Below are positions 14,101-23,690 of a stretch of DNA of 64,000 nucleotides, one piece after another. The stretch lies in contig OY979719.1 in NCBI GenBank assembly GCA_963855995.1, positions 18,323,312-18,387,311 of the forward strand. The letters run 5' to 3'. Below the pieces are notes generated by a model that did no database searches, was not told the DNA's origin, and saw only the letters and a program-made list of their open reading frames with translations. The position numbers and the translations under genes are program-made. This DNA comes from Muricea muricata. Its lineage: Eukaryota; Cnidaria; Anthozoa; Malacalcyonacea; Plexauridae. Within the stretch, counting starts at the first letter, position 1. Each line of letters begins with the position of its first letter.

Positions 14101-15763
14101 GTTTTTTTTCACGCAGGTTTGGTGGGGTTACATAGACTCTTCTAGGGTATTTTATCTGGAGACGGCAAATGAATGGAATGTTGGTGTGATGACAAGTCAA
14201 GAGTTCGCGACGTGCGATGGCCCTTTTAATATCCTCTCTTTGTTTCATGATGCTTCTGGGGAACTTTGGAAAGTAAGACATTCGTTCATCAACCGTTTGC
14301 ATTCTCGCGGTTTTCTTTCTAGATCTGACACTCCAATGCCGAGTTTCTTAATGGAATTTGCGGATCGGTGACTCCCCGGCTTACCAATCTATGTCATTTG
14401 TTTAATCGTTTGATTTTAATGCTGGGAATACACTGGTCTGAGAATACGAGCTCTGAAACTCGAATATTCAAATTTTGATTTTTTGAGTTTAGGCTTAGGG
14501 CGCCTTCATATCTTAATTTGAGAGGCTTTTTTGACAATTAAGACATAGCCTTAATTTAAGCATAGTTAATGCAGTAGATGGTTTGGAAACTCATTAGAAT
14601 AACAAATGATAGAACTCATTGTCTATGTTGGTCAACGTTTATGCAAAAATATGTTCTTCATCGTCACGTGTTTATTGTGTATTTGCCAAATCCACCAATA
14701 GGAAGTCTTGAATTACCCTATTGTTCAAGTTGCGGATGGCTAACTTTCCTAAAATATTCATATCTGTAAGTTAGGCAAGAATACAATATGCACGTGACGA
14801 CGAAGGATAAACCAGAACAAAAACATAGATAATGATTTATATTGTAGTTCTAATAAGTTTCCAAACCATCTAGCTCTATTAACTATGATTTAAGTAAGAA
14901 ACTATGCTGCTCTGCCAGGAAGACAAGAGTGGTAACACATCCTCGATTGCTTTTCAGGTGGTTCATTGTAAAAACCAGACTTCCACCACGCCGTGTGTAT
15001 TCCGAAGAAAGGTGGCAACTCAAGACATCTTATCACACTCGCAGCTTCTTCACGAACAAACCTCGCTTGATGATGATGTCATTAACACGCCATCAGCCTT
15101 GGATCACGGCTCAAATTCAACCGTTAGTAAACATTGTGTAAAGTACTCTATCTCGTACCAAGCCCCGCACACCAGTCACCATCTACAGCGCATTGTTGAT
15201 GTAATTGATGTGCCTTATATGGTAAACACTGTGCCAGTATCTGTGGACTTCCTTAAGGTAGGCCTACTTTAAACTAGTACTTTATCTGTGCAGTATACTA
15301 ACACACTGTGATATATTTGCATGCAAGATGACACGCACAATTTTATTCAAGTTTTTAATTTTTCCATCTTCATACAACTAGTGATATTTCTAGCCCAATG
15401 CTCGGTTTAAGTGTGTGAGTGTGGTTACTTCGATATTAACGTAATCTCGAACCAAGATTTTATTGTGTCTTGCTGTGATACCAAGGTTGGGAATGTTTGG
15501 ATGTTCAACTCGTTTTTTTCCGGGAATGTCGATATGACTGGTTTGGCTTACCCTTGTTAACTACTATATACAGCTTAGACTCTGAGTATTTGCTCAACAT
15601 GCATTTCAGGAGTACTTGAACAACCAGCAAAATTCATTGATTCGTCCTAACACTTTGGATATATCTACGACGAAAGATACTCTACCTCGTTACATTTATC
15701 TGAAGACAGGAGAAACATACAATTTTACTGTGGTGATAATCTTGGACGACGATCATCCGAGAC
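5123..15763 (+). CDS. CATSPERG: CatSper channel auxiliary subunit gamma-like (3' end not found)
   Basis: CatSper gamma is a large single-pass subunit whose ectodomain forms part of the extracellular canopy of the sperm flagellar calcium channel. Exons read: 5123-5323 (signal peptide MKYLKSFALVLTVLTGSFA), 6785-6969, 7950-8168, 9246-9456, 11145-11187, 11341-11472, 11869-11952 (weak donor), 12865-12966, 13080-13136, 13208-13346, 13461-13575, 14117-14272, 14919-15257 (or from an alternative in-phase acceptor at 14958) and 15610-15763. All phases are continuous. Landmarks agree with what I know of CATSPERG: a C-x(5)-C...W-x(2)-P segment in exon 3, FVWGN followed by ENFVWLRDY, AFLTDSQQVWWGYID, and a late YIYLKTGETYNF block. 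About 710 residues are accounted for; vertebrate CATSPERG is about 1,150, so the last third including the transmembrane helix is missing. A possible in-phase next exon, 16135-16283, is unconvincing. Confidence 0.78.
5503..6282. mobile_element. TTAA-flanked MITE, about 780 bp
   Basis: The ends are inverted repeats, GGGGGTCCAATA at 5507 and TATTGGACCCCC ending at 6278, each bordered by TTAA (5503-5506 and 6279-6282). A TTAA target site with short inverted ends is the pattern of piggyBac-type elements. No transposase frame is present. An internal inverted pair (GATGAACCAGAA near 5894, TTCTGGTTCATC near 6018) makes the element foldback-like. It sits in intron 1 of CATSPERG. Confidence 0.8.
8548..8982. 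mobile_element. Foldback/MITE element, about 435 bp
   Basis: Terminal inverted repeats of over 30 bp start with AATGGACAATTTGCATA at 8548, and the complement ends at 8982. A second, inner inverted pair (AGTTACCATTTT near 8748 and AAAATGGTAACTTTT near 8775) forms a central hairpin. There is no coding capacity. It lies in CATSPERG intron 3. Confidence 0.7.
9465..9619. mobile_element. hAT-type MITE, 155 bp, with 8-bp target duplication
   Basis: The element begins CAGTGGCGTAGCCAGC and ends with its complement. Exact 8-bp repeats GTTGGTAA flank it at 9457-9464 and 9620-9627. An 8-bp target duplication and a CAGTGGCG-type end are hAT superfamily hallmarks. The left flanking copy is the splice donor of CATSPERG exon 4, so insertion duplicated the donor. 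A second copy of the family, also 155 bp, is at 43681. Confidence 0.9.
10021..10241. mobile_element. Foldback repeat, family copy 1
   Basis: The two halves are imperfect inverted repeats (TTAGCAGTTCCTCTGATCAA at the left and its approximate complement at the right, with AACTTCCTGTT and GACCAATCAGAG arms inside). A homologous copy is at 48691-48918. No coding capacity. Confidence 0.75.
10346..10484. repeat. Imperfect palindrome, about 140 bp
   Basis: Left arm CTCGCATTTCAGTCG at about 10367 pairs with the right arm CGACTGAAATGAGAC ending near 10470, with weaker pairing outside (GGGCATG and CATGCC). It is probably a small foldback transposon in CATSPERG intron 4. Confidence 0.6.
11688..11828. 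mobile_element. MITE, 141 bp, 8-bp target duplication
   Basis: Terminal inverted repeats GGTAATAATTCCGTGTTCTC and its complement are flanked by exact TAATGCAG repeats (11680-11687 and 11829-11836). An 8-bp duplication suggests a hAT-type element. The interior carries a short telomere-like stretch (GGGTTTGGGTTAGGG). Confidence 0.85.
13819..14036. mobile_element. Foldback MITE, about 215 bp
   Basis: Long inverted arms begin AATTCCGAAAAATAAAGTC at 13834 and the complement ends at 14020, with weaker pairing extending outward. The central part pairs GTGAATTTTCGACTT with AAGTCGAAAATTCAC. It sits in the intron before CATSPERG exon 12 (14117). Confidence 0.8.
14549..14898. mobile_element. Foldback MITE, about 350 bp
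   Basis: The left arm contains GATGGTTTGGAAACT at about 14577 and the right arm AGTTTCCAAACCATC near 14858. Outer arms pair CTTAATTTAAGCATAGTTAA with TTAACTATGATTTAAG. It ends about 20 bp before the acceptor of the next CATSPERG exon. Confidence 0.75.
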
Positions 15764-16283
15764 GTGAGTACCATATTGTTATGAAGGTTTGAAATTATTC
15801 ATTTGTTACAAGTAGTTCAAAGTAGCTGCTAGAAATACGCGCATTGCTTTGGGTTTCTGAAGCAAAGCCGTAAAGCGTGGCTTGCAAAATAAAAAATTCA
15901 CTAGATATGAACAAACCTGGATCACATACAGGTTGTCAACATAGCGGACTACCTAAATATCAACATGGCGGACAGCCTAATATACATACGTCTCTAGTTT
16001 CCAATGTTTAAACACAGCACAGCGCACGCGCTCTTTGCAAAACGCGACAATATGGCGGCAATAAAGCAAAAGAATTCAAGCCAGTATATTCTTTCGGAAT
16101 TTATTCTCTGAGCACGAGAACAATTCCTTTTCAGTATCGTTCATATCCTCCCTCGATTTCAAGTTATTGTTTCGTGTCCACTCAAACAAATTCAGAGTTC
16201 TTAATCGATCATATGCAATTGTACCAAAAATACTTCAATCACTTTCATGTTTTGATAACGTACTCGACTTGTACTTGAACTAG

Positions 16284-16550
16284 GCACTAATAGTATAAAC
16301 TTTCAGTCGGTCAAGGACTCTAGATATTTTAAGTGTGGCTATATTCCCCCCCCCCCCCTTCCCACAATTCACCATTATCCGTAATTATGATAGTATTTTC
16401 GAAAGTTGAGAACAAAATCGAGAATGGTAAAATAGATTTATTCCTTATTTCGTTCTTAAATAAATAATTGGTTCACTTTTTATTCGTAGTCAAATTCATT
16501 CATGCATATAATATTTAAATTCATGTTGTTCTACTAGTTTGTAAGCCTGG
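16284..16550. other. Short convergent spacer
   Basis: No gene is seen. It contains a poly-C run at about 16346-16357 and AT-rich 3' flank of the ankyrin gene (minus). Confidence 0.5.
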
Positions 16551-19500
16551 CTACAACGGCGTTTTCAAAGTTTGTCTCAAATACTGCTTTGCAATCGCTT
16601 TAACATTAACAAATTCTTGTATCCTCTTGGATGTATAACTCATAAGATCTGTACCGCAATCCATGAGAAACATTGCTGCTTTGTAATTGTGACACCTTAG
16701 TGCCTGATGCACCGGTTGGAATCCACCTCTATCCCTTATGTTCACATTTGCCCCATGGTTGATCATTATACGAATGGCATCGAGATCACCATCAGTAGCT
16801 GCTCTGTGCAGAGCCGAGTCCCCTGATTGGCTGCGTACATTGATGTCTACACTCTTATTGGCTAATATCAAATCCTTCACGACGCTCATTGGTTTATTCT
16901 GAATTGCGTCACGCAGTTGTGGGTTCCCTAAATTTATCGGGTGGTCGGGTGTTTGAGATTTGGCATACAGTTGGACGCTGTACACCTCTCTCAATCTAAT
17001 GATAGCATGAACAAGCATGGATAATTTTGGGGATTCTTTGGGATCGTCCAGTACATGAGAGAGATCTCCTTCATCATCTAAATAAAATTTTCTAAATTTT
17101 ACCGTTGTTGCTGATTTGGGCTCCTCTTGGCTACGTAATGGAGAGGTTTGAGTCAAGTCATCTTTGTAACCAGACAGGAGATAACTGGAGAGCTTGTTTA
17201 GAGTGGCAGAAAAATCTTTTGAATGTCTGTTCTTCGATGATGGGTCATCATTGGTATTTGTATCAAACACACTGGACGATGAAGTATCGCCGATGTTTTC
17301 TTCTAGTGTAAAATGTTGTTTGACGAGACCAGTATCTTCTGAACTGCTTTGAGTTGCACCGCTTTTCTCAGAATGTTGAAATAATCTCCCAAACTCCTTG
17401 TCCGAAGATTGATGCAATGGATCTTTGTCGCTATAGGGGAGTTTACCATACCGTTTCCTCCATTCCGCCTCCGCTTCTGCAATATTGTACTTCCCTTGAT
17501 TGAGTTTGTAATGTTCATCTGAGTAGACATTGGATTTCGGCGCTGGATCTCTGATATTTTTTGCCTGATGTTTTCTGGAATTGTCAATTCTCGATGTACA
17601 TCTGTTCTGTAGTGGGCTACGGAACCACTTTGCTGTGCTAACGTGACTCTTTCCTTGTTGGTGATTCGCAGTGTAGTTTATTTTCGCTGTCTTACTATTA
17701 TGTAGTGGACTTTTTATTCTACTTTGATTTTGTTTCAAATCGTTCGTAAAGCTAGTCTTCACACTTTGAACACGATTGTCTTTTTGTGTTATATATTCAA
17801 CAGAATTGCTTGGCGCAAAATTGCTTCTTTCATACTCACTTTGAATTGCGTAATGTTTATTACCATTATTAGACGAAGCACGATCCATTGTTGCCTCAGT
17901 ATTTGATGTCTGAGGCTCTTGTGAATATCTTTCATATCGATTTGAGCGTTTGTCATGTGAACTTACTGTGATAAAAGGGTTCGTTTTAGTTCCCAAAATT
18001 GGATATGTCGTATTGTAGCCTTGTACTGCTCCTTTTGAGACGGAATTTTCGTACAGGTCTTTATATTTCCCGTGCGTTCGTTGCGAGCCGCCAGAACTTA
18101 AATCAAATCTACTCGACGTTTTATTATCTTCATTCTGGGCCACTATTTCTTGTTGTGCGAGACCTACCGACCGCAAATCTCCACTGCTTTTATACTCTCT
18201 TTTCGGTAAAACGTACTCTGACGTTTTGTTTTCATCGTTTAAACTTTTAGTTCTCGGTCTACATGTGATCTTGCTGTTTAGCTCTTCGTCAGAAGCGATA
18301 TCGTAATACTCAATATCGACCAGATTCTTAATCTTTGGTGATCGTTTCATGGGAGATTGATCCAGTGTTTCCAGATTGGTTAGTGAACGACTTAGGTTGT
18401 TATTGTGATCTGTAGGATGATTCAGATAATCAGAGGGCTTGGTAACGTCTTGGAAACGTCCAGGCATTGTTCCATGCTTTCTCGTTGGTGAAGATGATCG
18501 CTTGGTGGGCGAGTAATTCCATCTTTTCAGAGAAGAAGAGGTAAAGTCATCGTCAGAAATTGCCAATGACAAATCAGTGTTTTTGTCAACTTGTTTTGCC
18601 GCTAGTTGTCCGTGTTCGTTAGCGAGGAAAGAAGATTGTTTTGATGTTTTGGCATCCATTGTTGTAGTTTCGTCCCTCTTGAAACTTGGATTGATTTCCA
18701 CAGTATCATTAGCGTTGTACAAATTCCTTTCTATCAAAGAATAAGGTTGACGGTAGTCCGTTGAAGCGATTACACGAAGATTTCTGGCATTATACTTGTT
18801 AGGAACATATTTGTTTCTTCCTTGAGTAGTCGATTGCTTTTCTCCCTTGGCGTTGTGTGGCCAAGTAATTTTGTGTCGGATGCCTAAACTGATCGTCTGT
18901 GAATTGTTATCATTTTGAATGTAGTTCTTGTTTCCTGGAGTGTGCGATTGGGGTAATGTTTCAGTGTGGAATGTGAATGGGTCAGTTCTGTTGCCATTCT
19001 GGTCATGTTGAACAGCACGATGTCTCGGTAGTGAATTAAAATCACGATTACTTGGTATTGAACCCAAGTACATTGTATCAACGTTATCCACCACACGCGA
19101 TGTACCCTGTTCGTTCGCTACCGGATATGCAATCTTGTTCAATTTTTCCGGTAGCTTGTACTCTTCCACTTGATCAACTCTATCAAGCTCTCCTAAGCTT
19201 TTCCATCTCCTGTGATGACTTGCATTAAAGCTATTCCCCCTTCTTAGATCATAGTCTACCAGTGGTGTCAATGTTTCACAGGTGTTCTCCTCCGTTGTTG
19301 TTTGTTTGAAGGCGTTTCCTTCTTCAAGAATCAATGATTGCGTTTGTTGCGATGACTTCGGGGGCGAACCATGGATGTCGTACCAGTGAGCTCGAGTGAC
19401 TTGCGAACCACCCAAGTAATTTTCTACAGGATGATCAGACCTCATTTCTCTCGCATTGGATCGCGTGGATCGACCATAACTACCAATAACTGTTTGATGA

Positions 19501-21789
19501 TTACCATACCTAGATTTGATCGGATTGTAAGAATTCTCGTCGCCAGTATTTGCCGATTGTTTTGAACCGGCAGCAGAGGTTGTTATAGGTTCCTCTGTAA
19601 ATGCATAATCAACACGAGTTTTGATGATCTGGTAGGCAGGTTTTGAGTGTTCAGGTTCTGAGACTTTTTTGTCCAACGGCGAAGACTGTAGACTTATAGG
19701 ACCCGGGAACTGTTCTCTGGCATTAGAATCTGGAATATCGCCCGTATTGTTTTCTTTTGTCATTAAGTGGTGATAAACGGTGTCATTTACTTTGCTATCT
19801 GATTTGGTTACAATCGCTTGTGATACAACCGCCTGTTCGTGAAATGGCGAAAATTTATTCAATGACAGCTCTTCTAAATTAGCTGGCGAAATATGATTTA
19901 TGTGACTTTTGACAGACCCATGATCTGTGCACGATGCAACAATCTTACTATTTATATCCAAGCTGTTTCGAGACTGCTCCCGATGCTTCTTTTCAGATTT
20001 ACGGCGGCTGCTTTGTTCTTGAACGTGACACTCATAATCATGTATCATATTTTTTACCTTGCTTCTTGGTTGTTTATCTCCTTCGAAGTTACCATGCTCG
20101 ATTTCCACATCCATATTGTTATACCCTGGTACATTTTTACTTGGTTTTATTTGATTTTCGTCTAATCTTCGAGGATTAGCATTGCTCGCTAATTGTTTAT
20201 CGTGGTTGCACTCTTGGCGATAATTTGAGTCCGCTTCTTTATGTTTCGTTGCGAAATCACTGTAAACGTTGCTTGAATTATCGCTCGTATTACTGGTCGT
20301 GTCTTTTAAGCTTTGCTGTCCATTTTTTGACCGTTGGAAATTCCCGGTGACCGAATCCGGATCTTGAATGTCATAATCAATAACGTGGAGGTACTTTGAT
20401 TCGTTTTCATCATGAAATTGTGCATTGAAGTTATTGATTATCTCGCAATCTGAATCGGTATTTTCACCATTGTCGTTAAGTGATGACATTGCACTTTGCT
20501 GTCTTGCTTGGGGATGGTTTGAATTAATGCCTGTAAGCGGAAATGGGTTTTGCAGTTATTATCCTTCGGATTAGATTGCAGACTTTGTTGAATTTTATCA
20601 TGAGAGATTATTATGTGCTTGTTGCTCGGGCACTTGAGTGTATGTTATATAGGGCTTTGTAGTTTGAAATTTTCATTTCATATACACTTTAACTGTATAG
20701 CCAAGTTATAGCTATCTGGTAATATTACAATGCTCGTTTAACTAGGGCTCTTTGAATGTTTATTTACTCTACATTTGGAATAAAATTAGCTCCAAAATAA
20801 CCCCAAGTGAAGTAAAACAAGCAGCTTAAAATTCATAATGTAGTTAGAAATTTCCATTACTTACTTTTCTGAATTGCACCATGGGAACTATGTTGAGATT
20901 CGAGAATGGTATTATTCGTTGTTTTGTTTTCGTCGTTGTTGGCCGAACTACTAGTGTTCTGTGTAAAATCTTGTAGTGAAATTTTCTAAAAGAATAGATA
21001 GTTAATAATTTACACTCCTATATGTAGCGCTTTTAATACACAAGTTAAAAATGTCGTCTTTTGTGCACCCAATCCTATCTTATGTCGTAAGTCCATGCTT
21101 GATTAGGTGAAGCATAAAAGGAATGATCTTAAAGTTGTTGTACAGGGTAAATCCTAGCCCTTCGTCTACTCTGTCTGTTAAAACCAAGCGTTTCAATATT
21201 AAATCATGCAAACATGTATCCAGAGGAGTATTATATTTGACAGGTTCCCCTCACAAGTAGCGAGTTCGCTTATCGGTATGTCGTGTTTATCGCAAACAAT
21301 TGGCAATGTTTCGTAAAGGAAACATTCTTCCCTGTTTATGTTGAAAAGCTGACATGACCACCTTTTGAAAAATGCTCTTGTCATAGAAACATTGTCAGTT
21401 CCGCCATGGCTGTATCCACTACCAAAACTTTTGTAGGATAAACTGCTTGCATCTATAGAAATTAAGGCTGTTGTACTCACCTTATAATTATTTTGTTGAA
21501 TTTCTTGTTGTGTTTTCAATGTATAATTACTGTCCCTTCCTTTATTTAACACCCATCTAGCTGACGAACTGTGTTTTAAACGGTCCACGTCTTCATTGCT
21601 ACCAAACGTTTTTGACGATTGGTTGGTTACAGTATCGTTCTGTGGTCTTTCCTCGTCGTTTTCCACCTGCTTTGTTTGATTGTTCTCAAACGTGTTCGAC
21701 GTCTTACTGATCACGCACCTCGTTATATTATTATCTGGTGAAGCCTCAAATAAGAACTGTACAGTCTCTTGCTTCCGTTGGGCAGCCAT
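16551..21789 (-). CDS. Long disordered protein with C-terminal ankyrin repeats
   Basis: Three exons join in phase: 21481-21789 (starting MAAQRKQETVQFLFEAS), 20865-20985 and 16551-20530, giving about 1,470 residues. The giant last exon encodes about 1,100 residues of low-complexity, Ser/Asn/Lys-rich, probably disordered sequence without recognisable domains. The last 185 residues look folded: VKFRKFYLDDEGDL at about residue 1130 of that exon's main frame, then ankyrin repeats (SGDSALHRAATDGDLDAI and GGFQPVHQALRCHNYKAA are the clearest). A VxF motif just before ankyrin repeats recalls the layout of protein phosphatase 1 regulatory subunits (MYPT/PPP1R16 type), but the preceding residues are not the usual basic ones, so this is only a suggestion. 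Family not identified. It most likely acts as an intracellular scaffold; there is no signal peptide or membrane segment. Confidence 0.85.
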
Positions 21790-22709
21790 TTCACTTTATA
21801 TATTATTGACTTGATTCATTTTGAAGACTATTAATCTGTTCCATAATAATGAAAATGATTTGTATTTGTTTAATCTTGCGAACACGCGCGTTATAACTGA
21901 TAATATCATCGTATTTTATCACACTGACACAACCTAACATTAGCTAAACATCGACATTATTGCTGTTGAATACAATATTATCCTTTATTTGTAGCTTTAC
22001 CTCGATGTTTAGGCATTCACACTTCTACTTTGAGTAAGTCTAGACATTTATCGTTTGGTACCGTCAACTTTACAACTCCATAAATAAACTTTTATTACAT
22101 AATGGCCAACTTTCTTAAGTAATTGTACACTTAGTTACGAAGTTATTCAAACTTGTAAAGAATCTCGCATACATTTAATAAGACTAGGCAATGTGAATTT
22201 GTTAGCTCGTGTTAATACTTTAAGATAACAGTGGATAATCCTAAAAAAACATTGGACATGTCTACTCAAACTCGGCAAACTTCAAAGTCTTCATAGTTAA
22301 CTATAAGATTGTCAAGAATTATTCTGGGTGTCTCGACAATGCAGATAGGTATGTTTGCGTGGCGGTCTAGCTGAAGTGTATTTCTATACTTCAACAACTT
22401 CAATAAACTGGACTGCAAAAAACTTAATCAGTTTTTTGTTAATCAGCGCTAAATAATCCGTTATTCTTTGAACATAACCATGCAGGCTGTAGTGTAGACC
22501 AGAAAACCTAAGTCTGTTTGGAAACTGATTGCATTGTACAGATGGAGAAGTGCTGAGCGAGACCTTTATTTCAACTAACTACATCATATTATTCCAACTC
22601 AAAGAGTACCTTTCCTCTTCTCAGCGTTGCCAAGGCGATAGCGAGAAGCTGTTTTAAGAAGCCTTACCAAAATTAAAACCGGACATGTGATATCCTAAAA
22701 ATACTTTAC
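21790..22709. other. 5' flank of the ankyrin gene and end of the PAN array
   Basis: No exon was recognised on either strand. The region holds the presumed promoter of the minus-strand ankyrin gene. It also lacks any SCKE, GGWTLV or terminal exon that could complete the PAN exon at 22710. Confidence 0.5.
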
Positions 22710-23690
22710 CCTCTTCACAACAGAGAGGTGTGCAAATTCCTCATCCAAGACCAGTTGCAGTTTTTTTGAAACTGTTTCATTGTTGAGTTGACTTAACCCT
22801 TGGCCCACACCCTTCACTTTATAATTTATTGACAGACACACATCGAGAGCCGTGCAAGCCATGACACATTGTAACTCACTCTTTGTATGTTTTGATACAA
22901 TCACGTTGTTTGGTAAATACTGGCCAGATTTTCTTTTAAAATAAGTCTCTTTCTGTATAGTAAGGCTATACTTGATGAAGCCAAAAAATTGAGCAAAAAG
23001 TATTATTTTATAAAGAAACATGCTTCGTGCAAATCAATCGGCAAACGGTTGTTCACTTTCAATAAGCGATTCAATAACGCAGTTAGGGACAATTATTTGA
23101 TGTCGTTATTGAAATTATTACTTTTAATTATTTATATATATCCAGCATATTCCATTCTGATTGGCTGTACTAAAACATTGCAGGTTAATTTGAATGCAGA
23201 ACTAATGAAATAATGTCAGTAATCACTGGAAGACGATTTATAACACTGCTTGTGCAAAACCCAGTTTGAAAATTGTATAATCATTCTTGTACTTGTTATT
23301 TGCTTGATTATGTAAAATTGGCAAAACATAGTAAAAAATAAATGAATAAATGTAAATGTCTGTTTGGAAACTTGGTTTAAATATTGAAAATACCAAGTGA
23401 GAGTAAACGTTCTTTAAGTACTTCACTACAAAACCCGAGATGGCCTAAAGTAAACAAATATTCTGTGCTGTGGCAGCGTAGAAAAACCCATGATGAAATA
23501 AGCAAAGCAATAAAGAAAGCTGAAAATTTTTTAAAATTTTATTGTAAATTTTATTTGGTAATCAAACGAATCGTTTTGAACGATTCTCTGAAGCGTTAAA
23601 GTGTTTGTTAAATAAATCTTGACTTTCTGTTTCTACATATTACAACACATGTACGTCTACTCAGTTAAGAAGGTAGATTTACGTGCTTTC
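22700..23690. repeat. Segmental duplication, copy A
   Basis: The U0 exon plus about 670 bp upstream of it matches 26219-27223 closely, including the non-coding part (for example the shared TTCTTTAAGTACTTCACTAC segment). The neighbouring terminal exons 23689-24207 and 27501-28019 also match. The duplicated unit therefore spans one gene's first exon, the intergenic spacer and the next gene's last exon, with a period of about 3.5-3.8 kb. Confidence 0.85.
22710..23021 (-). pseudogene. U0: orphan signal peptide + PAN exon
   Basis: This exon (104 residues, ending VVKR at a good GTAAAG donor) is nearly identical to the first exon of U1 at 26229-26540. It starts MFLYKIILFAQFFGFIKYSL, a signal peptide, followed by a type-1 PAN/Apple module. 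No downstream exons of the family exist between here and the ankyrin gene, so the transcript could not encode the lectin domain. The last PAN cysteine, in GLCQLNNE of the sister copy, is Ser here (GLSQLNNE), which would break a disulfide. Both facts support a decaying duplicate. It could still give a short secreted PAN protein if read through. Confidence 0.75.

Noticed and set aside
14057..14302. Minus-strand frame at 14057-14302
   Set aside because: Antisense shadow of CATSPERG exon 14117-14272.
16135..16283. Possible further CATSPERG exon
   Set aside because: It follows a good acceptor and is open in the right phase, but the peptide does not resemble the expected CATSPERG segment and ends in a stop without a membrane helix; kept only as a note.
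17105..20179. Several plus-strand frames of 60-90 codons inside the ankyrin gene
   Set aside because: Antisense shadows of the long minus-strand exon; no domain or codon signal of their own.
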